A stretch of DNA of 64,000 nucleotides from Clostridiaceae bacterium (GTDB lineage: Bacteria; Bacillota; Clostridia; Acetivibrionales; DUMC01), in contig DUMC01000151.1 in NCBI GenBank assembly GCA_012840075.1, positions 1-64,000 of the forward strand, given 5' to 3'. The notes below the pieces were generated by a model, which ran no database searches, was not told the DNA's origin, and worked only from the letters and a program-made list of their open reading frames with translations. The translations under genes and the position numbers were made by a program. Positions 30,092-40,650 of the stretch are shown here, piece by piece (position 1 is the stretch's first letter; each line of letters begins with the position of its first letter).

Positions 30092-31144
30092 ATGGTTGTA
30101 AACAATGTGATTAAACTTTCCTTCACTGCTTTTGGAGCTATTACCGGATATAATGTAACAAGAGCAATTTTTTCAATTTATCAATTGGATATTCAGCCTG
30201 ATCTTAAAACAGCAATATATATGGCGGCAATAATATTGGCATCGACTATTTTCTACTTTATTGGTATAAAGACAATGAATTCTTTGGCAAATTTCTTTGA
30301 CAAGCTTGAAAAAACCATACAAGCCATGACTTTATACGAAATTTTCATGAGTTCGGTGGGGCTTGTATTAGGTCTTATAATAGCCAATCTTATTGCAATA
30401 CCCATCAATAAACTTAATATTGTCGGGGTTCCGCTATCTATTGCCATTAATATTCTATTTGGTTCACTAGGAGTAGCAATTGCTTCATTGAAGAAAAATG
30501 AGCCTTTTCCGGATTTCAAAAAGAGACACAGTGATCATAAAAAAGTAGTTGACACAAGTGTGATAATCGACGGAAGAATTGTTGACATATGGCGTGCAGG
30601 TTTCTTGGAAGGAGAATTAATAGTACCTTCTTTTGTACTTAAAGAATTGCAGCATATTGCAGATTCTTCCGATCAATTAAAAAGAAATCGCGGAAGAAGG
30701 GGTTTGGATGTACTTAATATTCTTCAAAAGGAGCTCAATTGTCCTGTGAAAATAGAAAATGTGGAGCTCTCTGAAGGCGCAGAAGTAGACATGGAGCTTT
30801 TAAAACTGGCCAAAAAGTTAGGGGCAAAAGTACTTACAATAGATTATAATCTAAACAAAGTAGCATCTGTGCATGGTGTTGATGTATTAAACATAAATGA
30901 GTTGTCTAATGCCGTGAAACCCATTGCCTTACCCGGAGAAGAAATGGTGGTTCAGGTAATAAAAGACGGTAAAGAAAACGGACAGGGAATAGGTTATCTT
31001 GAAGACGGAACCATGATTGTAGTTGATGGTGGAAAACGCTACATAGGAGAAAGAATAAATGTATTAGTAACAAGCGTTTTACAAACTGCTGCTGGACGTA
31101 TGATTTTTGCCAAACCAAAATATACGGTTGAAAGGATAGTTTGA
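30092..31144 (+). CDS. PIN/TRAM domain membrane protein (YacL-like)
   Basis: N-terminal TMs, PIN (VVDTSVIIDGRIVDIWRAGFLEG), C-terminal TRAM (GQGIGYLEDGTMIVVDGGKRYIGE). Confidence 0.93.
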   Translation: MVVNNVIKLSFTAFGAITGYNVTRAIFSIYQLDIQPDLKTAIYMAAIILASTIFYFIGIKTMNSLANFFDKLEKTIQAMTLYEIFMSSVGLVLGLIIANLIAIPINKLNIVGVPLSIAINILFGSLGVAIASLKKNEPFPDFKKRHSDHKKVVDTSVIIDGRIVDIWRAGFLEGELIVPSFVLKELQHIADSSDQLKRNRGRRGLDVLNILQKELNCPVKIENVELSEGAEVDMELLKLAKKLGAKVLTIDYNLNKVASVHGVDVLNINELSNAVKPIALPGEEMVVQVIKDGKENGQGIGYLEDGTMIVVDGGKRYIGERINVLVTSVLQTAAGRMIFAKPKYTVERIV

Positions 31145-31147
31145 AAA

Positions 31148-31879
31148 GTGAAAAAACGTGAAGAAATATTTGTCAGTGTGATTATAGCAGCAGCAGGAAG
31201 AGGAACCCGTATGAACTCCGGCATTAACAAGCAATACATTGATATTTGCGGAGTACCGGTGCTTGCAAGGACGATTGGGATATTTCAAGAATGTAAAACG
31301 GTTAATGAAATAATTGTAGTTGTAAATAGAGATGACATAATATATTGCAAAAAGAATATAGTTGATGAATATAAGTTTACAAAAGTATCTCAAATAATTG
31401 CAGGTGGAGACAGCAGGCAAAAGTCTGTATTAAATGGGTTGAATGCCGTTAATTCGAATACTGAAATTGTTTTAATACATGACGGTGCAAGGCCTTTTGT
31501 AAAACAGGAGATCATAATTGAAAGCATTGATGCGGCAAAGAAATTTGGGGCAGCTTGTGTTGCAGTGCCTGTAAAAGATACTGTTAAAAGAGCGGTAGTA
31601 AAAGACGGACAAAATTTTGTTGTTGAAACCATTCCAAGAGAAACACTCTGGTTGATTCAAACTCCTCAAGCATTTCGTTATTCTTTGATAAAACAAGCCC
31701 ACAAGAAGGCATCCGAAGAAGGATTTGAAGGAACGGACGATAGTATTCTGGTAGAGAGATTAGGGCTTCCGGTGAAAATTGTCATGGGAAGTTATGATAA
31801 TATAAAAATTACAACCTGGGAAGATTTGGTCATAGGAGAAGCCATATTGACCAAATCTGAGTTAAGTTTAAAGGGTTGA
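31148..31879 (+). CDS. ispD: 2-C-methyl-D-erythritol 4-phosphate cytidylyltransferase
   Basis: AAAGRGTRMNSGINKQYIDICGVPVLARTI, HDGARPFV, TDDS; GTG start. Confidence 0.95.
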   Translation: MKKREEIFVSVIIAAAGRGTRMNSGINKQYIDICGVPVLARTIGIFQECKTVNEIIVVVNRDDIIYCKKNIVDEYKFTKVSQIIAGGDSRQKSVLNGLNAVNSNTEIVLIHDGARPFVKQEIIIESIDAAKKFGAACVAVPVKDTVKRAVVKDGQNFVVETIPRETLWLIQTPQAFRYSLIKQAHKKASEEGFEGTDDSILVERLGLPVKIVMGSYDNIKITTWEDLVIGEAILTKSELSLKG

Positions 31880-31887
31880 GCTAAGTG

Positions 31888-32361
31888 TCACGGACTGACG
31901 GTGATGCAGCTAAATACTTGAATACCCAAACCTTTTCCGAAATCGGTAAGACCTTCTCCTGATGTTGCGGTTATCCCAATACAATTTTCCGGGATGTTCA
32001 ACAGCTTAGAAAGATTTTTTCGAATTTCCGGTATCTTCGGAGATATTTTTGGAGTTTTGCATTCGATTGAAATTGAAAGATGGATGATTTTGCTGTCACC
32101 TAAGTATTTCATGGCTTCTTTGACATAATAAGAGCTGTCTTTTATATTTTCTTCAAAACACATTCTGTCGCTAATTTCACCAAGAATGTTAACACAAGTA
32201 ACTCCTGAGATGGCGTTAGTAATGGAATGAAGTATTACATCGGCATCACTGTTGCCTTTTAAAGGAGGGTGCCCTTCGAAAACTACTCCTCCCAGTATCA
32301 GTTTCTTTTCTTTGTCTTCAAAATCAAATCTATGACTATCCTGCCCGATTCCAACTCTCAT
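31888..32361 (-). CDS. Divergent IspF-like protein (2-C-methyl-D-erythritol 2,4-cyclodiphosphate synthase family)
   Basis: MRVGIGQDSHRFDF...LILGGVVFEGHPPLKGNSDADVILHSITNAI...IPEIRKNLSKLL..ITATSGEGLTDFGKGLGI matches the IspF fold with altered active-site residues. Confidence 0.85.
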   Translation of the reverse strand: MRVGIGQDSHRFDFEDKEKKLILGGVVFEGHPPLKGNSDADVILHSITNAISGVTCVNILGEISDRMCFEENIKDSSYYVKEAMKYLGDSKIIHLSISIECKTPKISPKIPEIRKNLSKLLNIPENCIGITATSGEGLTDFGKGLGIQVFSCITVSP

Positions 32362-32566
32362 AAAAACATCCTTTCTTGATTAAAATAATTCTCTCTTGGT
32401 GAGTATAATTAATAATTCTTTTTATAAAAACATTATCATTAAAATGTATTGGTATCAAGGCGTAATATTACCTGAACGCATCAATATAGCATTGCAGTGT
32501 TGACTTAACTCTTTACGTAATGTATAGTTTTGTAAAGTATAGATGGAAGGGTGGGGTAGGATTTTC

Positions 32567-34312
32567 ATGAAAGTATCGCAAATGTTTATGCCAACTTTAC
32601 GCGAAATACCTGCCGAAGCTGAGATAATCAGCCACCAGCTCATGTTGAGAGCAGGTTTGATAAGGAAAATTGCGTCCGGGATATATGCTTTTTTACCGTT
32701 AGGATATAGGGTTTTCAGAAAAATTGAAGGGATAATAAGAGAGGAAATGGAAAAGTCCGGAGCGCAGGAATTAATGATGTCTTGCTTGCTGCCTGCTGAG
32801 TATTTTCAAGCTTCAGGCAGGTGGGAAGTCTTCGGACCGGAAATGTTCAGGTTAAAAGATAGGAATAATCGAGATTTTTGCCTTGGACCTACTCATGAAG
32901 AAATTTTTACACAGATAGTAAAAAATGAGATTAAATCATACAGAGACTTACCTTTAATTCTTTATCAGATTCAGACGAAATTCAGGGATGAGATCAGACC
33001 TAGATTTGGACTAATAAGAGGAAAAGAATTTGTAATGAAGGATGCTTACAGCTTTGATAGAGATTATGAAGGTTTAGAAATTTCTTACAGGAAAATGCAT
33101 GAAGCTTACTGCAGGATATTTGACCGTTGCGGTCTAGACTACATAGCAGTCGAAGCAGATTCAGGTGCAATGGGTGGTTCGGGTTCGGAAGAATTTATGG
33201 TGAAGTCTGAAGTAGGTGAAGAAATCATTGTATATTGTGATAAATGCAGCTATGCTGCAAATGAAGAAAAAGCGGAGTGTGTGCCCGAAGATTTAGGTGA
33301 AGATATTGCTGATTGCCGACAAGATGGCTATAACAGGTGCTGTGAAGAATTGCCCGTTCAAAAGAAAGCTACTCCCGGTGTAAGAACAATCGAAGAGCTA
33401 GTTAAGTTTTTCGGCTGTTCACCAAAAGAGTTTGCAAAGACTTTGATTTATAAAGCAGATGATAGATATGTAGCTGCGATGGTGAGAGGTGACAGGGAAC
33501 TGAATGAAACAAAACTTAAGAACTACCTAGGTTGTATTGCACTTGAAATGGCTGATGCCGAAACCGTTAAGAAGATTACAAATGCTGACGTTGGTTTTGC
33601 AGGTCCTGTTGGATTGGATATAGATATAATCATTGATCTTGAAGTGGGAAATATGAAAAACTTCATAGTTGGAGCCAATGAAACAGGATATCACTTGATA
33701 AATGTTAATGTAATGAGAGATTTTAAACCTACTGCAATAACCGATATAAGAAATATTGCTCAGGGGGATAAATGCCCGAAGTGCGGTGAACCTGTAAACA
33801 TATGCCATGGCATTGAAGTAGGACATATTTTCAAACTTGGTACAAAATACAGTGAAGTCTTAAACTGTGTATACTTGGACGAAAACGGAAAGGAACAGGC
33901 CATGGTTATGGGTAGTTATGGCATTGGATTGGGCAGAACGATGGCTGCTATTATTGAGCAAAATTATGATGAAAACGGAATCATATGGCCTATTTCAGTT
34001 GCTCCTTATCATGTAATCATCGTACCGGTAAACCAAACCGATGAAAATCAGGTAACAACGGCCAATGCTTTATACAGTATATTATTGGATAATGGAATTG
34101 AAGTTTTGATGGATGACAGAGATGAAAGACCCGGTGTAAAATTCAAAGATGCCGACCTGATCGGAATACCGATTAGAATAACCGTGGGGCGCAAGGCAAA
34201 AGACGGTGTGGTGGAATTTAAACTTAGAAAATCCGGGGAAATAAAGGAAATAAAAGTTGAAGATGTACTGAAAGAAGTTAGAAAAACTATTGAAGATCAA
34301 TTAAATAAATAA
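32567..34312 (+). CDS. proS: Prolyl-tRNA synthetase (bacterial type with editing insertion)
   Basis: [46 protein letters not shown]..., [16 protein letters not shown]. Confidence 0.96.
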   Translation: MKVSQMFMPTLREIPAEAEIISHQLMLRAGLIRKIASGIYAFLPLGYRVFRKIEGIIREEMEKSGAQELMMSCLLPAEYFQASGRWEVFGPEMFRLKDRNNRDFCLGPTHEEIFTQIVKNEIKSYRDLPLILYQIQTKFRDEIRPRFGLIRGKEFVMKDAYSFDRDYEGLEISYRKMHEAYCRIFDRCGLDYIAVEADSGAMGGSGSEEFMVKSEVGEEIIVYCDKCSYAANEEKAECVPEDLGEDIADCRQDGYNRCCEELPVQKKATPGVRTIEELVKFFGCSPKEFAKTLIYKADDRYVAAMVRGDRELNETKLKNYLGCIALEMADAETVKKITNADVGFAGPVGLDIDIIIDLEVGNMKNFIVGANETGYHLINVNVMRDFKPTAITDIRNIAQGDKCPKCGEPVNICHGIEVGHIFKLGTKYSEVLNCVYLDENGKEQAMVMGSYGIGLGRTMAAIIEQNYDENGIIWPISVAPYHVIIVPVNQTDENQVTTANALYSILLDNGIEVLMDDRDERPGVKFKDADLIGIPIRITVGRKAKDGVVEFKLRKSGEIKEIKVEDVLKEVRKTIEDQLNK

Positions 34313-34348
34313 GGCAAGGGAAAGTAATAGAGGTCAAGTTTGGGCAAG

Positions 34349-34409
34349 ATGGGGTCAGGTTTGAATAATTCACTTAAAAAATAAGTGTATTATTCAAGCC
34401 TGACCCCAT
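34349..34409. repeat. GGGGTCAGG palindromic intergenic element
   Basis: atggggtcaggtttgaataattcacttaaaaaataagtgtattattcaagcctgacccca inverted repeat. Confidence 0.88.
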
Positions 34410-34487
34410 TATAATTCGAAAAAAAATGTCAATAATATTATTATGATTTGAATATGCAATATTAAACAGTAATTTTGGAGGGATTAT

Positions 34488-35342
34488 ATGAAGAAAAGAA
34501 TTGCACTGGTAGTTGTATTGGCTATAGCTGTTTCGATAGCTTTTAGTTTCGTTCCGGAAAGCACGACGACTGCAGAAGCTTCGCCTGAATATACAGTGTT
34601 AGGGTACCTGGATGCAAAAGTTACAGCTAACTACTTAAATGTCAGAACTGGACCTTCAACAAATTACAGGATAATAACCGTTCTAAGGAAAGGTCAAAAT
34701 GTAAAAGTTTTTGGCAAGTTGGGTGATTGGTATACTATATACGAACCTGCCACTGGCTGTGTAGGAGTTGTCAGCGTTAAGTATCTTGATGTCGCTTGGC
34801 CGCAACCACAACCTAAACCGGAACCCCAACCTGAACCTGAAAAGCCTGAACCTGAAAAGCAACCTGAGCAGCAACCGCAACCTAAGCCGGAACCTGAACC
34901 GCAACCGGAACCTGAACCACAGCCTGAACCCGTTCCTGAAGAACCTGAAGAAGTCACTATAAGCCCTGAAGTTCAAACACTTCTTGACCTAGTAAACAAA
35001 GCAAGAGCAGATGCCGGAGCAGGACCGCTTAAGATTGATCCTGAACTACAAAAAATAGCGGTATTAAAAGCAAAGGATTTAGTTGAGAACAACTACTTCT
35101 CACATGAGTCACCCACATATGGTTCACCTTTCGATATGATGAGGCAATTCGATATAAACTTTAGAACAGCAGGGGAAAACATAGCAGGAAATAGAACTGT
35201 GGAAGGTGCATTTAAAGCTTGGATGAATTCAGAAGGACATAGAAAGAATATATTAAATCCAGGATTTAATTATACAGGTATCGGTATAGTTGACAGTCCT
35301 AAGTACGGTAAGATATTAGTGCAAATGTTTATAGGACGATAA
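34488..35342 (+). CDS. Secreted SH3b plus CAP (SCP/YkwD-like) domain protein with P/E/Q-rich linker
   Basis: Signal peptide; ANYLNVRTGPSTNYRII SH3b; LVNKARADAGAGPL...HRKNILNPGFNYTGIGI CAP domain. Confidence 0.92.
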   Translation: MKKRIALVVVLAIAVSIAFSFVPESTTTAEASPEYTVLGYLDAKVTANYLNVRTGPSTNYRIITVLRKGQNVKVFGKLGDWYTIYEPATGCVGVVSVKYLDVAWPQPQPKPEPQPEPEKPEPEKQPEQQPQPKPEPEPQPEPEPQPEPVPEEPEEVTISPEVQTLLDLVNKARADAGAGPLKIDPELQKIAVLKAKDLVENNYFSHESPTYGSPFDMMRQFDINFRTAGENIAGNRTVEGAFKAWMNSEGHRKNILNPGFNYTGIGIVDSPKYGKILVQMFIGR

Positions 35343-35365
35343 GAGGCGAAGAGAATTAAGTATGA

Positions 35366-35400
35366 AGGAGGCAGTCCCTGATAAAACGGGGACTGCCTTC
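35366..35400 (+). terminator. Terminator-like hairpin
   Basis: ggaggcagtccctgataaaacggggactgccttc. Confidence 0.7.
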
Positions 35401-35458
35401 AAAAACTAAAAAGCATGCAATAAAATATCAAAGGCTGAAAAAGCTAATAAATGAGCAT

Positions 35459-36523
35459 TTACCATGGAGGATCCACCACAAATATTTTTCCTTTCAAATA
35501 ATTAAGCATATTTTCTTCTCTAAAATCAAAAATAATCTTGTAAGCCCACAATGCTTGTTTTTTGACACCTAATTTTCTATTTAAAGAATTGATTCCATAC
35601 TTGCCGTCACCAACAATAGGATGACCGATAAATGCAAGATGCGCCCTTATTTGGTGAGTTCGTCCCGTAACAAGTTCTACCTCCAGTTTGCTAATATCAT
35701 TTTCATAAGACAATACCTTATATTTTGTAATTATTTCAACAGTACCCGGTTTTTTGACATTATGTATGTAAACCCTACCCTGCTTGCTGTCCTTTTCCAA
35801 AAAAGCTCTTAGAACACCGGAGGATTTCTCCGGTTTGCCAACAACCAAGCATTGGTAAAACTTTCTGATTTTCCTGTGTTTTATATTATCTAAAATAATT
35901 TCATGACTCTTCCGATTCTTTGCGATTATCACAAGGCCTCCTGTATTCCTGTCAAGCCTGTGGCAGAGAGAAGGCGAGAAAGATGAGATGTTTGACGAAT
36001 CATACTCGCCTTTGCTTTCTAGATAATTTTTTACAAGATCGATTAAAGTAGGCTCATTTAAATCTTGACTTTCTGCTTTTTCCGTGTCAGGATGAACTGC
36101 TATACCCTGTTGCTTGTTTACAATTAAAATGTTTTTGTCTTCGTATACTATCGAAAAGCCTAAAGTTTTACTTGCAACAGAGTCTATATAACCAACCGCA
36201 TTACTGCCGGTTCCAATTGCATTATTATCCGTTTCATAATCCATACTGGTGTTTCCGGTTTTTTTAATGTCATTACCGGTGTTGATATTTGCCGGATTTA
36301 AAGGTATTCCGTATAAAATGTTATCGGAAATATAAACATCTATAACATCACCGGGTGATACGATGTAATCTTTCGGAACCCTTTTTCCGTTAACTTTAAT
36401 ATCTTTTTTTCTAAAAGCCTTGTGCAGCGCACTTTCAGGCATATTCCTAAAATGCTCTCTCAGGAAATACCATATTTTTTTATTCTTACTTTCTGCATCA
36501 ACAATTATGGTTCTCATACTCAA
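35459..36523 (-). CDS. RluA-family pseudouridine synthase with low-complexity insertion
   Basis: S4-like N-terminus, CHRLDRNTGGLVIIAKN, GRTHQIRAHLAFIGHPIVGDGKYG. Confidence 0.93.
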   Translation of the reverse strand: MSMRTIIVDAESKNKKIWYFLREHFRNMPESALHKAFRKKDIKVNGKRVPKDYIVSPGDVIDVYISDNILYGIPLNPANINTGNDIKKTGNTSMDYETDNNAIGTGSNAVGYIDSVASKTLGFSIVYEDKNILIVNKQQGIAVHPDTEKAESQDLNEPTLIDLVKNYLESKGEYDSSNISSFSPSLCHRLDRNTGGLVIIAKNRKSHEIILDNIKHRKIRKFYQCLVVGKPEKSSGVLRAFLEKDSKQGRVYIHNVKKPGTVEIITKYKVLSYENDISKLEVELVTGRTHQIRAHLAFIGHPIVGDGKYGINSLNRKLGVKKQALWAYKIIFDFREENMLNYLKGKIFVVDPPW

Positions 36524-36810
36524 GCTCCAATCTTAATCTTTGAACTTCAATATTAAATTTCAATATTAAATTCAAATATTAAATTCAAATAAACTCTGAC
36601 TTTTAGGACTCAATATTAAGCATTAATATTATGGACTGCATAATCTAATTGCATAACCTAATATTCATAAATCATTATATCCTGTATAAACCGGAATTCA
36701 AGGTGAAAATTTTTATGATGCCGTTATATAAAAACAATGAATAGTTATTTTCTTTTTGGATATGATATTAATACCATTAACACTAAAATTGAAAGAAGGT
36801 GTATTAATCA

Positions 36811-36927
36811 ATGGGTGATAAGAAAAAGAAAAAAAACAAAATGAAAATCAAGCCGAAAACAAATGATGATCAATTAGGTGAAAATGCTAACGAAAATTTT
36901 GAAGATGAGTATGACAACAAATATTGA
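36811..36927 (+). CDS. Small hypothetical protein (38 aa, MGDKKKKKNKMKIKPKTNDDQLGENANENFEDEYDNKY)
   Basis: gaaagaaggtg RBS-like sequence before ATG; not in ORF track because of length. Confidence 0.4.
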   Translation: MGDKKKKKNKMKIKPKTNDDQLGENANENFEDEYDNKY

Positions 36928-37118
36928 CGGAAAGCTCGGCAATAGGTAAATAACTTCGAAATATATAAGCAAAGAATTTAGTAATAAGTAAATAATTTGA
37001 CAATAGCTAAACACAAAATAATCGTTAATAAAGTAAACCAAAAAACAGTAGTAATTAATAAATCAATAAATCGGTCATAAATAAAGCAAAAATAAAAAGA
37101 ATATCATCACTACTGGAA

Positions 37119-37176
37119 AAATAACCGCATTGAAATCAACATTAAAGTTATATGTTGATGAAATGTGGTTATTTTT
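37119..37176. terminator. Long-stem hairpin with T tract
   Basis: aaataaccgcattgaaatcaac...gttgatgaaatgtggttattttttct. Confidence 0.8.
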
Positions 37177-37423
37177 TCTTATAATCGAATAATTGAAATG
37201 CATACACTGTAAAATAATTGCACTTTCTTAAAAATTTAAGCTTTTATCTTAGCCACAAAAAATGTATAATAATTGTAAAATAATTGTTTTTTAATTAAAA
37301 TAGCTGTTTTTTAATGTTATAATGTTATAATGTATAGTATGTAAACTCACAGCATACATAGGATGCAGGAATTATACGGATGCCGAAGTTATACGCTACA
37401 AAAAGGAGTGAAATTGGATTAAA

Positions 37424-38656
37424 ATGAAAAAAGCAGTAATGTATGGAGCGGGGAATATTGGCAGAGGTTTTATAGGCCAGCTTTTCAGCCAGTCAGGCTA
37501 TGAAGTGGCTTTTATAGATATTAATCCTGTTATTATTGAGAGATTAAATGAGGATAAAGCTTATCCCATCCGAATTGCTGCCAGGGACAGATACGAAGAA
37601 ATAACGGTGAGTAACGTCAGGGGAGTGAACGGATTCAACATACAGGACGTAGCTGAAGAGATAGCAACGGCAGATATTATGGCTACGGCAATAGGAGTAA
37701 ATGCACTACCCAAGATTTCAAAGCCTATAGCTTTAGGTCTTAAAAAAAGATGGGAAAAGAAAAATTTTAATCCATTAAATATTATAATTTGCGAAAATTT
37801 GATTGATGCCAATAAATACATGGAGAAATTGATAAAGGCAGAATTGAATGAAGAAGAGATTAAACTGTTTGATGAATATGTTGGTCTTGTCGAAGCTTCC
37901 ATAGGTAGAATGGTCCCGATAATGACCGAAGAAATGCAGGAGGGAAACCCGCTAAGAGTATATGTTGAAGAGTACTGTGAATTACCTGTTGACAAGGATG
38001 GATTTAAAGGCGAAATTCCTGCCATAAAAAATATGATACCATATTCACCCTTTGATTTATATATTCAAAGGAAGCTTTTTATGCATAACATGGGTCATGC
38101 AACTTGTGCATACCTAGGATTTCTTAAAAACCATACTTACATATGGGAAACTATGGAAAACGTGGCCATTAAATTGATAACTTTAAGAGCTCTGCTTGAA
38201 TCCGCAATCGCTCTTTCAGTTGAACATAATTATCCCCTCCATAAACTTATTGAACATGCAGATGATTTAATTTACAGATTTAGCAATAAATTGTTAGGAG
38301 ATACGGTAGCCAGAGTAGGCAAGGATCCTGTCAGAAAACTTGCTGCAAATGACAGATTAGTAGGGGCTACCAGATTATGTCTCAAACATGGAATCAGCCC
38401 TTCATATATATGCTTGGGAATAGCAGCAGGCTATGCTTTTTCACCTGAGGGGGATGAATCTGCGGCTAAAGTGGTAGAAACAGTGCAAAATGAAGGTATA
38501 GAATCAGCTCTTTCTAAATTTAGCGGAATCAACAAAGAAAAAGATGAAGTGATTTTTAATATGATAGTTGATTTCTACGATATGATTAGACGCGGGAAAT
38601 CCCCGGAAGAACTGGAGCAAGCAGCTGAGATCAAATCAAAGATAATCACGGAGTAG
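37424..38656 (+). CDS. mtlD: Mannitol-1-phosphate 5-dehydrogenase family protein
   Basis: YGAGNIGRGFIGQLFSQSGYEVAFID, ENLIDANKY, FMHNMGHATCAYLG. Confidence 0.87.
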   Translation: MKKAVMYGAGNIGRGFIGQLFSQSGYEVAFIDINPVIIERLNEDKAYPIRIAARDRYEEITVSNVRGVNGFNIQDVAEEIATADIMATAIGVNALPKISKPIALGLKKRWEKKNFNPLNIIICENLIDANKYMEKLIKAELNEEEIKLFDEYVGLVEASIGRMVPIMTEEMQEGNPLRVYVEEYCELPVDKDGFKGEIPAIKNMIPYSPFDLYIQRKLFMHNMGHATCAYLGFLKNHTYIWETMENVAIKLITLRALLESAIALSVEHNYPLHKLIEHADDLIYRFSNKLLGDTVARVGKDPVRKLAANDRLVGATRLCLKHGISPSYICLGIAAGYAFSPEGDESAAKVVETVQNEGIESALSKFSGINKEKDEVIFNMIVDFYDMIRRGKSPEELEQAAEIKSKIITE

Positions 38657-38659
38657 AGG

Positions 38660-39514
38660 ATGGGTAGAATGACAAATACGGGAAATATTATTGGTAATAC
38701 TATTGGAGTTATATTAAAGCGACCTTTTATAATAATATTTTGGGGAGTAGTTACTCTGGTCACTACTGTTATTGGATACTTACTTCCAATATTCAGGATA
38801 TTCTTTGAACTAATGACTATAAGCGGAAGTAATATATTTGAGTCTGTAATGTCATTTATTCAATTAGTCTATGGATATTTAACAAATGTAAGGATTGTTT
38901 TTATAATTGCCGTCGCTTTATTGTTGATACTTTTTTCGATAGCAGTGATATCTGCTATTTTATTGTCAGGTTATTTATTTAAACTAAATAATGCAGTTAA
39001 TAAAAAAGAAAGCCAAAAAGGGGAATTTGCATTAGGAGTAAGACAATATTTTAATAAAATATGCTTTATGAATTTCAGCCTGCTTTCATTAGGGGTAATT
39101 GTACTAATTGTTATGGCCATAGCATCGGTACCGGCCCTAATTATTACCAGTGCACTTGTAGGAAAGGGCCAGGACATGCTTCCTCAAGTATTGTTTGTTG
39201 ATGTTCTTACGGTATTTGTATTATTTTTTGGATTGATGTTTTTCAGGATATATTCCTTATTCTGGTATCCTGCAGTAATAAACAACAAGGAAAAACCATT
39301 CAAAGAGGCCAGAAGTATAACAAATAGGTACTTTTGGAGAATTGTGCTGGTGTTTACAATTTTTGATATTGCTTACATAGGTTTCAGGATGCTATTTGTT
39401 AATCTTGATAATAATTTGCTTTTTCTCTTTCTAAGGTGGATTTTTTCAACAATATTTTATGCTATGTTCACAACATATATATTTGCTGCTTTTAGAAAGT
39501 ATTCAAAGAAGTAA
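38660..39514 (+). CDS. Multi-pass membrane protein, unknown function
   Basis: Several hydrophobic TM segments; close downstream of mtlD. Confidence 0.7.
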   Translation: MGRMTNTGNIIGNTIGVILKRPFIIIFWGVVTLVTTVIGYLLPIFRIFFELMTISGSNIFESVMSFIQLVYGYLTNVRIVFIIAVALLLILFSIAVISAILLSGYLFKLNNAVNKKESQKGEFALGVRQYFNKICFMNFSLLSLGVIVLIVMAIASVPALIITSALVGKGQDMLPQVLFVDVLTVFVLFFGLMFFRIYSLFWYPAVINNKEKPFKEARSITNRYFWRIVLVFTIFDIAYIGFRMLFVNLDNNLLFLFLRWIFSTIFYAMFTTYIFAAFRKYSKK

Positions 39515-39988
39515 ATAAGCCAATGCGATTAATAGCATGTCGTCTCTTTTTTCTTCATGCAAAAGGATGAGAATTATTGCAATAATTAATAAGTCTTCAA
39601 AGTTAATCCTGTTTAGAATATACTTAACCAAAGGGAAACTTGAGGATTTGCGCCTTAATGATGAGGTTCGAACCCCGGTAACAGGAAAGGTTTCCGGGGT
39701 TTTTCCATCTTCTTTTTCATTTGGCATGGGTATTTCTTCCGCTATTGATTTAATATTCCCTGCTAATTTCATATTTTCAGTTGATTTAGTATTTTCAGCC
39801 GATTTCATATTATGAGGTTGCTTTTCTCCAAGAAGGTTTTTTGCCCCAGTGACATCTTCAAGTGTTTCAGGAATATCTTTAGGTAATTTATTTTCCTGGT
39901 TTGTGCTTTTCTCCTGGGGGGGCTTTGCAGCAGGGTAATAATAATATCTATGTATATAAGGGTATCTTTTATATACCATCATGGTCAC
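39503..39988 (-). CDS. Hypothetical protein with Y-rich N-terminus and imperfect repeats
   Basis: MMVYKRYPYIHRYYYYPAAKPP..., KSAENTKSTENMKLAGNIKS; overlaps the preceding ORF by 20 bp. Confidence 0.6.
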   Translation of the reverse strand: MTMMVYKRYPYIHRYYYYPAAKPPQEKSTNQENKLPKDIPETLEDVTGAKNLLGEKQPHNMKSAENTKSTENMKLAGNIKSIAEEIPMPNEKEDGKTPETFPVTGVRTSSLRRKSSSFPLVKYILNRINFEDLLIIAIILILLHEEKRDDMLLIALAYLLL

Positions 39989-40394
39989 TCTCCCTGAATA
40001 AATCCATTGATCTGACTATACTGGTCAACTGGAGCAGCATAATGCAATTATTTAGCTTTTTTTGCCTGCTGGGGCTTAAAAACGGCTTTAGCGATGTTAG
40101 AAGACGTACCCGCGGGTCATGTCTTGTATTTAATTTATCCATGATGCTTGCCAATTGCCTCATCATTTCAGTGCTTTCATGTGGGCTGTCTTTTCCGCGA
40201 AAACTTTCTGCCTTTTCTTCCTCTTCTTTCTGTTCATCTATTTTATTTTCCTTAATTTCGCTCTCCTTATTTGAACTTTCCTTGCTTCCGGAAGAACTTA
40301 AAAGTGAAAGAAGAGCCATTAGACTGTCTTTACCTTTATCCTGGCTTAGCATTTCTCCTATTTGTTTTAGTGCTTTGCTGAGGTCATCGCTCAC
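39969..40394 (-). CDS. Hypothetical protein (charged central region, conserved-looking C-terminus)
   Basis: RHDPRVRLLTSLKPFLSPSRQKKLNNCIMLLQL; RBS-like gaggaaagaaatg. Confidence 0.65.
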   Translation of the reverse strand: MSDDLSKALKQIGEMLSQDKGKDSLMALLSLLSSSGSKESSNKESEIKENKIDEQKEEEEKAESFRGKDSPHESTEMMRQLASIMDKLNTRHDPRVRLLTSLKPFLSPSRQKKLNNCIMLLQLTSIVRSMDLFRESDHDGI

Positions 40395-40650
40395 ATTTCT
40401 TTCCTCCCCACGGTAATACAGGATTTTCCGATTCTTAAAACCTGGTTTTCAAGCTTCTAATAAAAACTTTTTAATAGCTATAATACGAAACATGTTAATC
40501 CGGATATTGTAGATATATTCTCCGTATATTATAGATATATTCATAGGTGTATTCAGAAATGATATAATAATATGTTTAATCCCTAATATTTTCTAATAAT
40601 TCAATATTTATTTGTTATTTAACAAACATTATCATCTGGTTCAGAAATTC

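Noticed and set aside
32400-32566. T-box leader upstream of proS
   Set aside because: Looked for a T-box core and terminator/antiterminator; none recognised.
34683-34976. Antisense ORFs rich in R/F/L or G/S/C opposite the CAP protein linker
   Set aside because: Artefact of the P/E/Q repeat codons on the coding strand.
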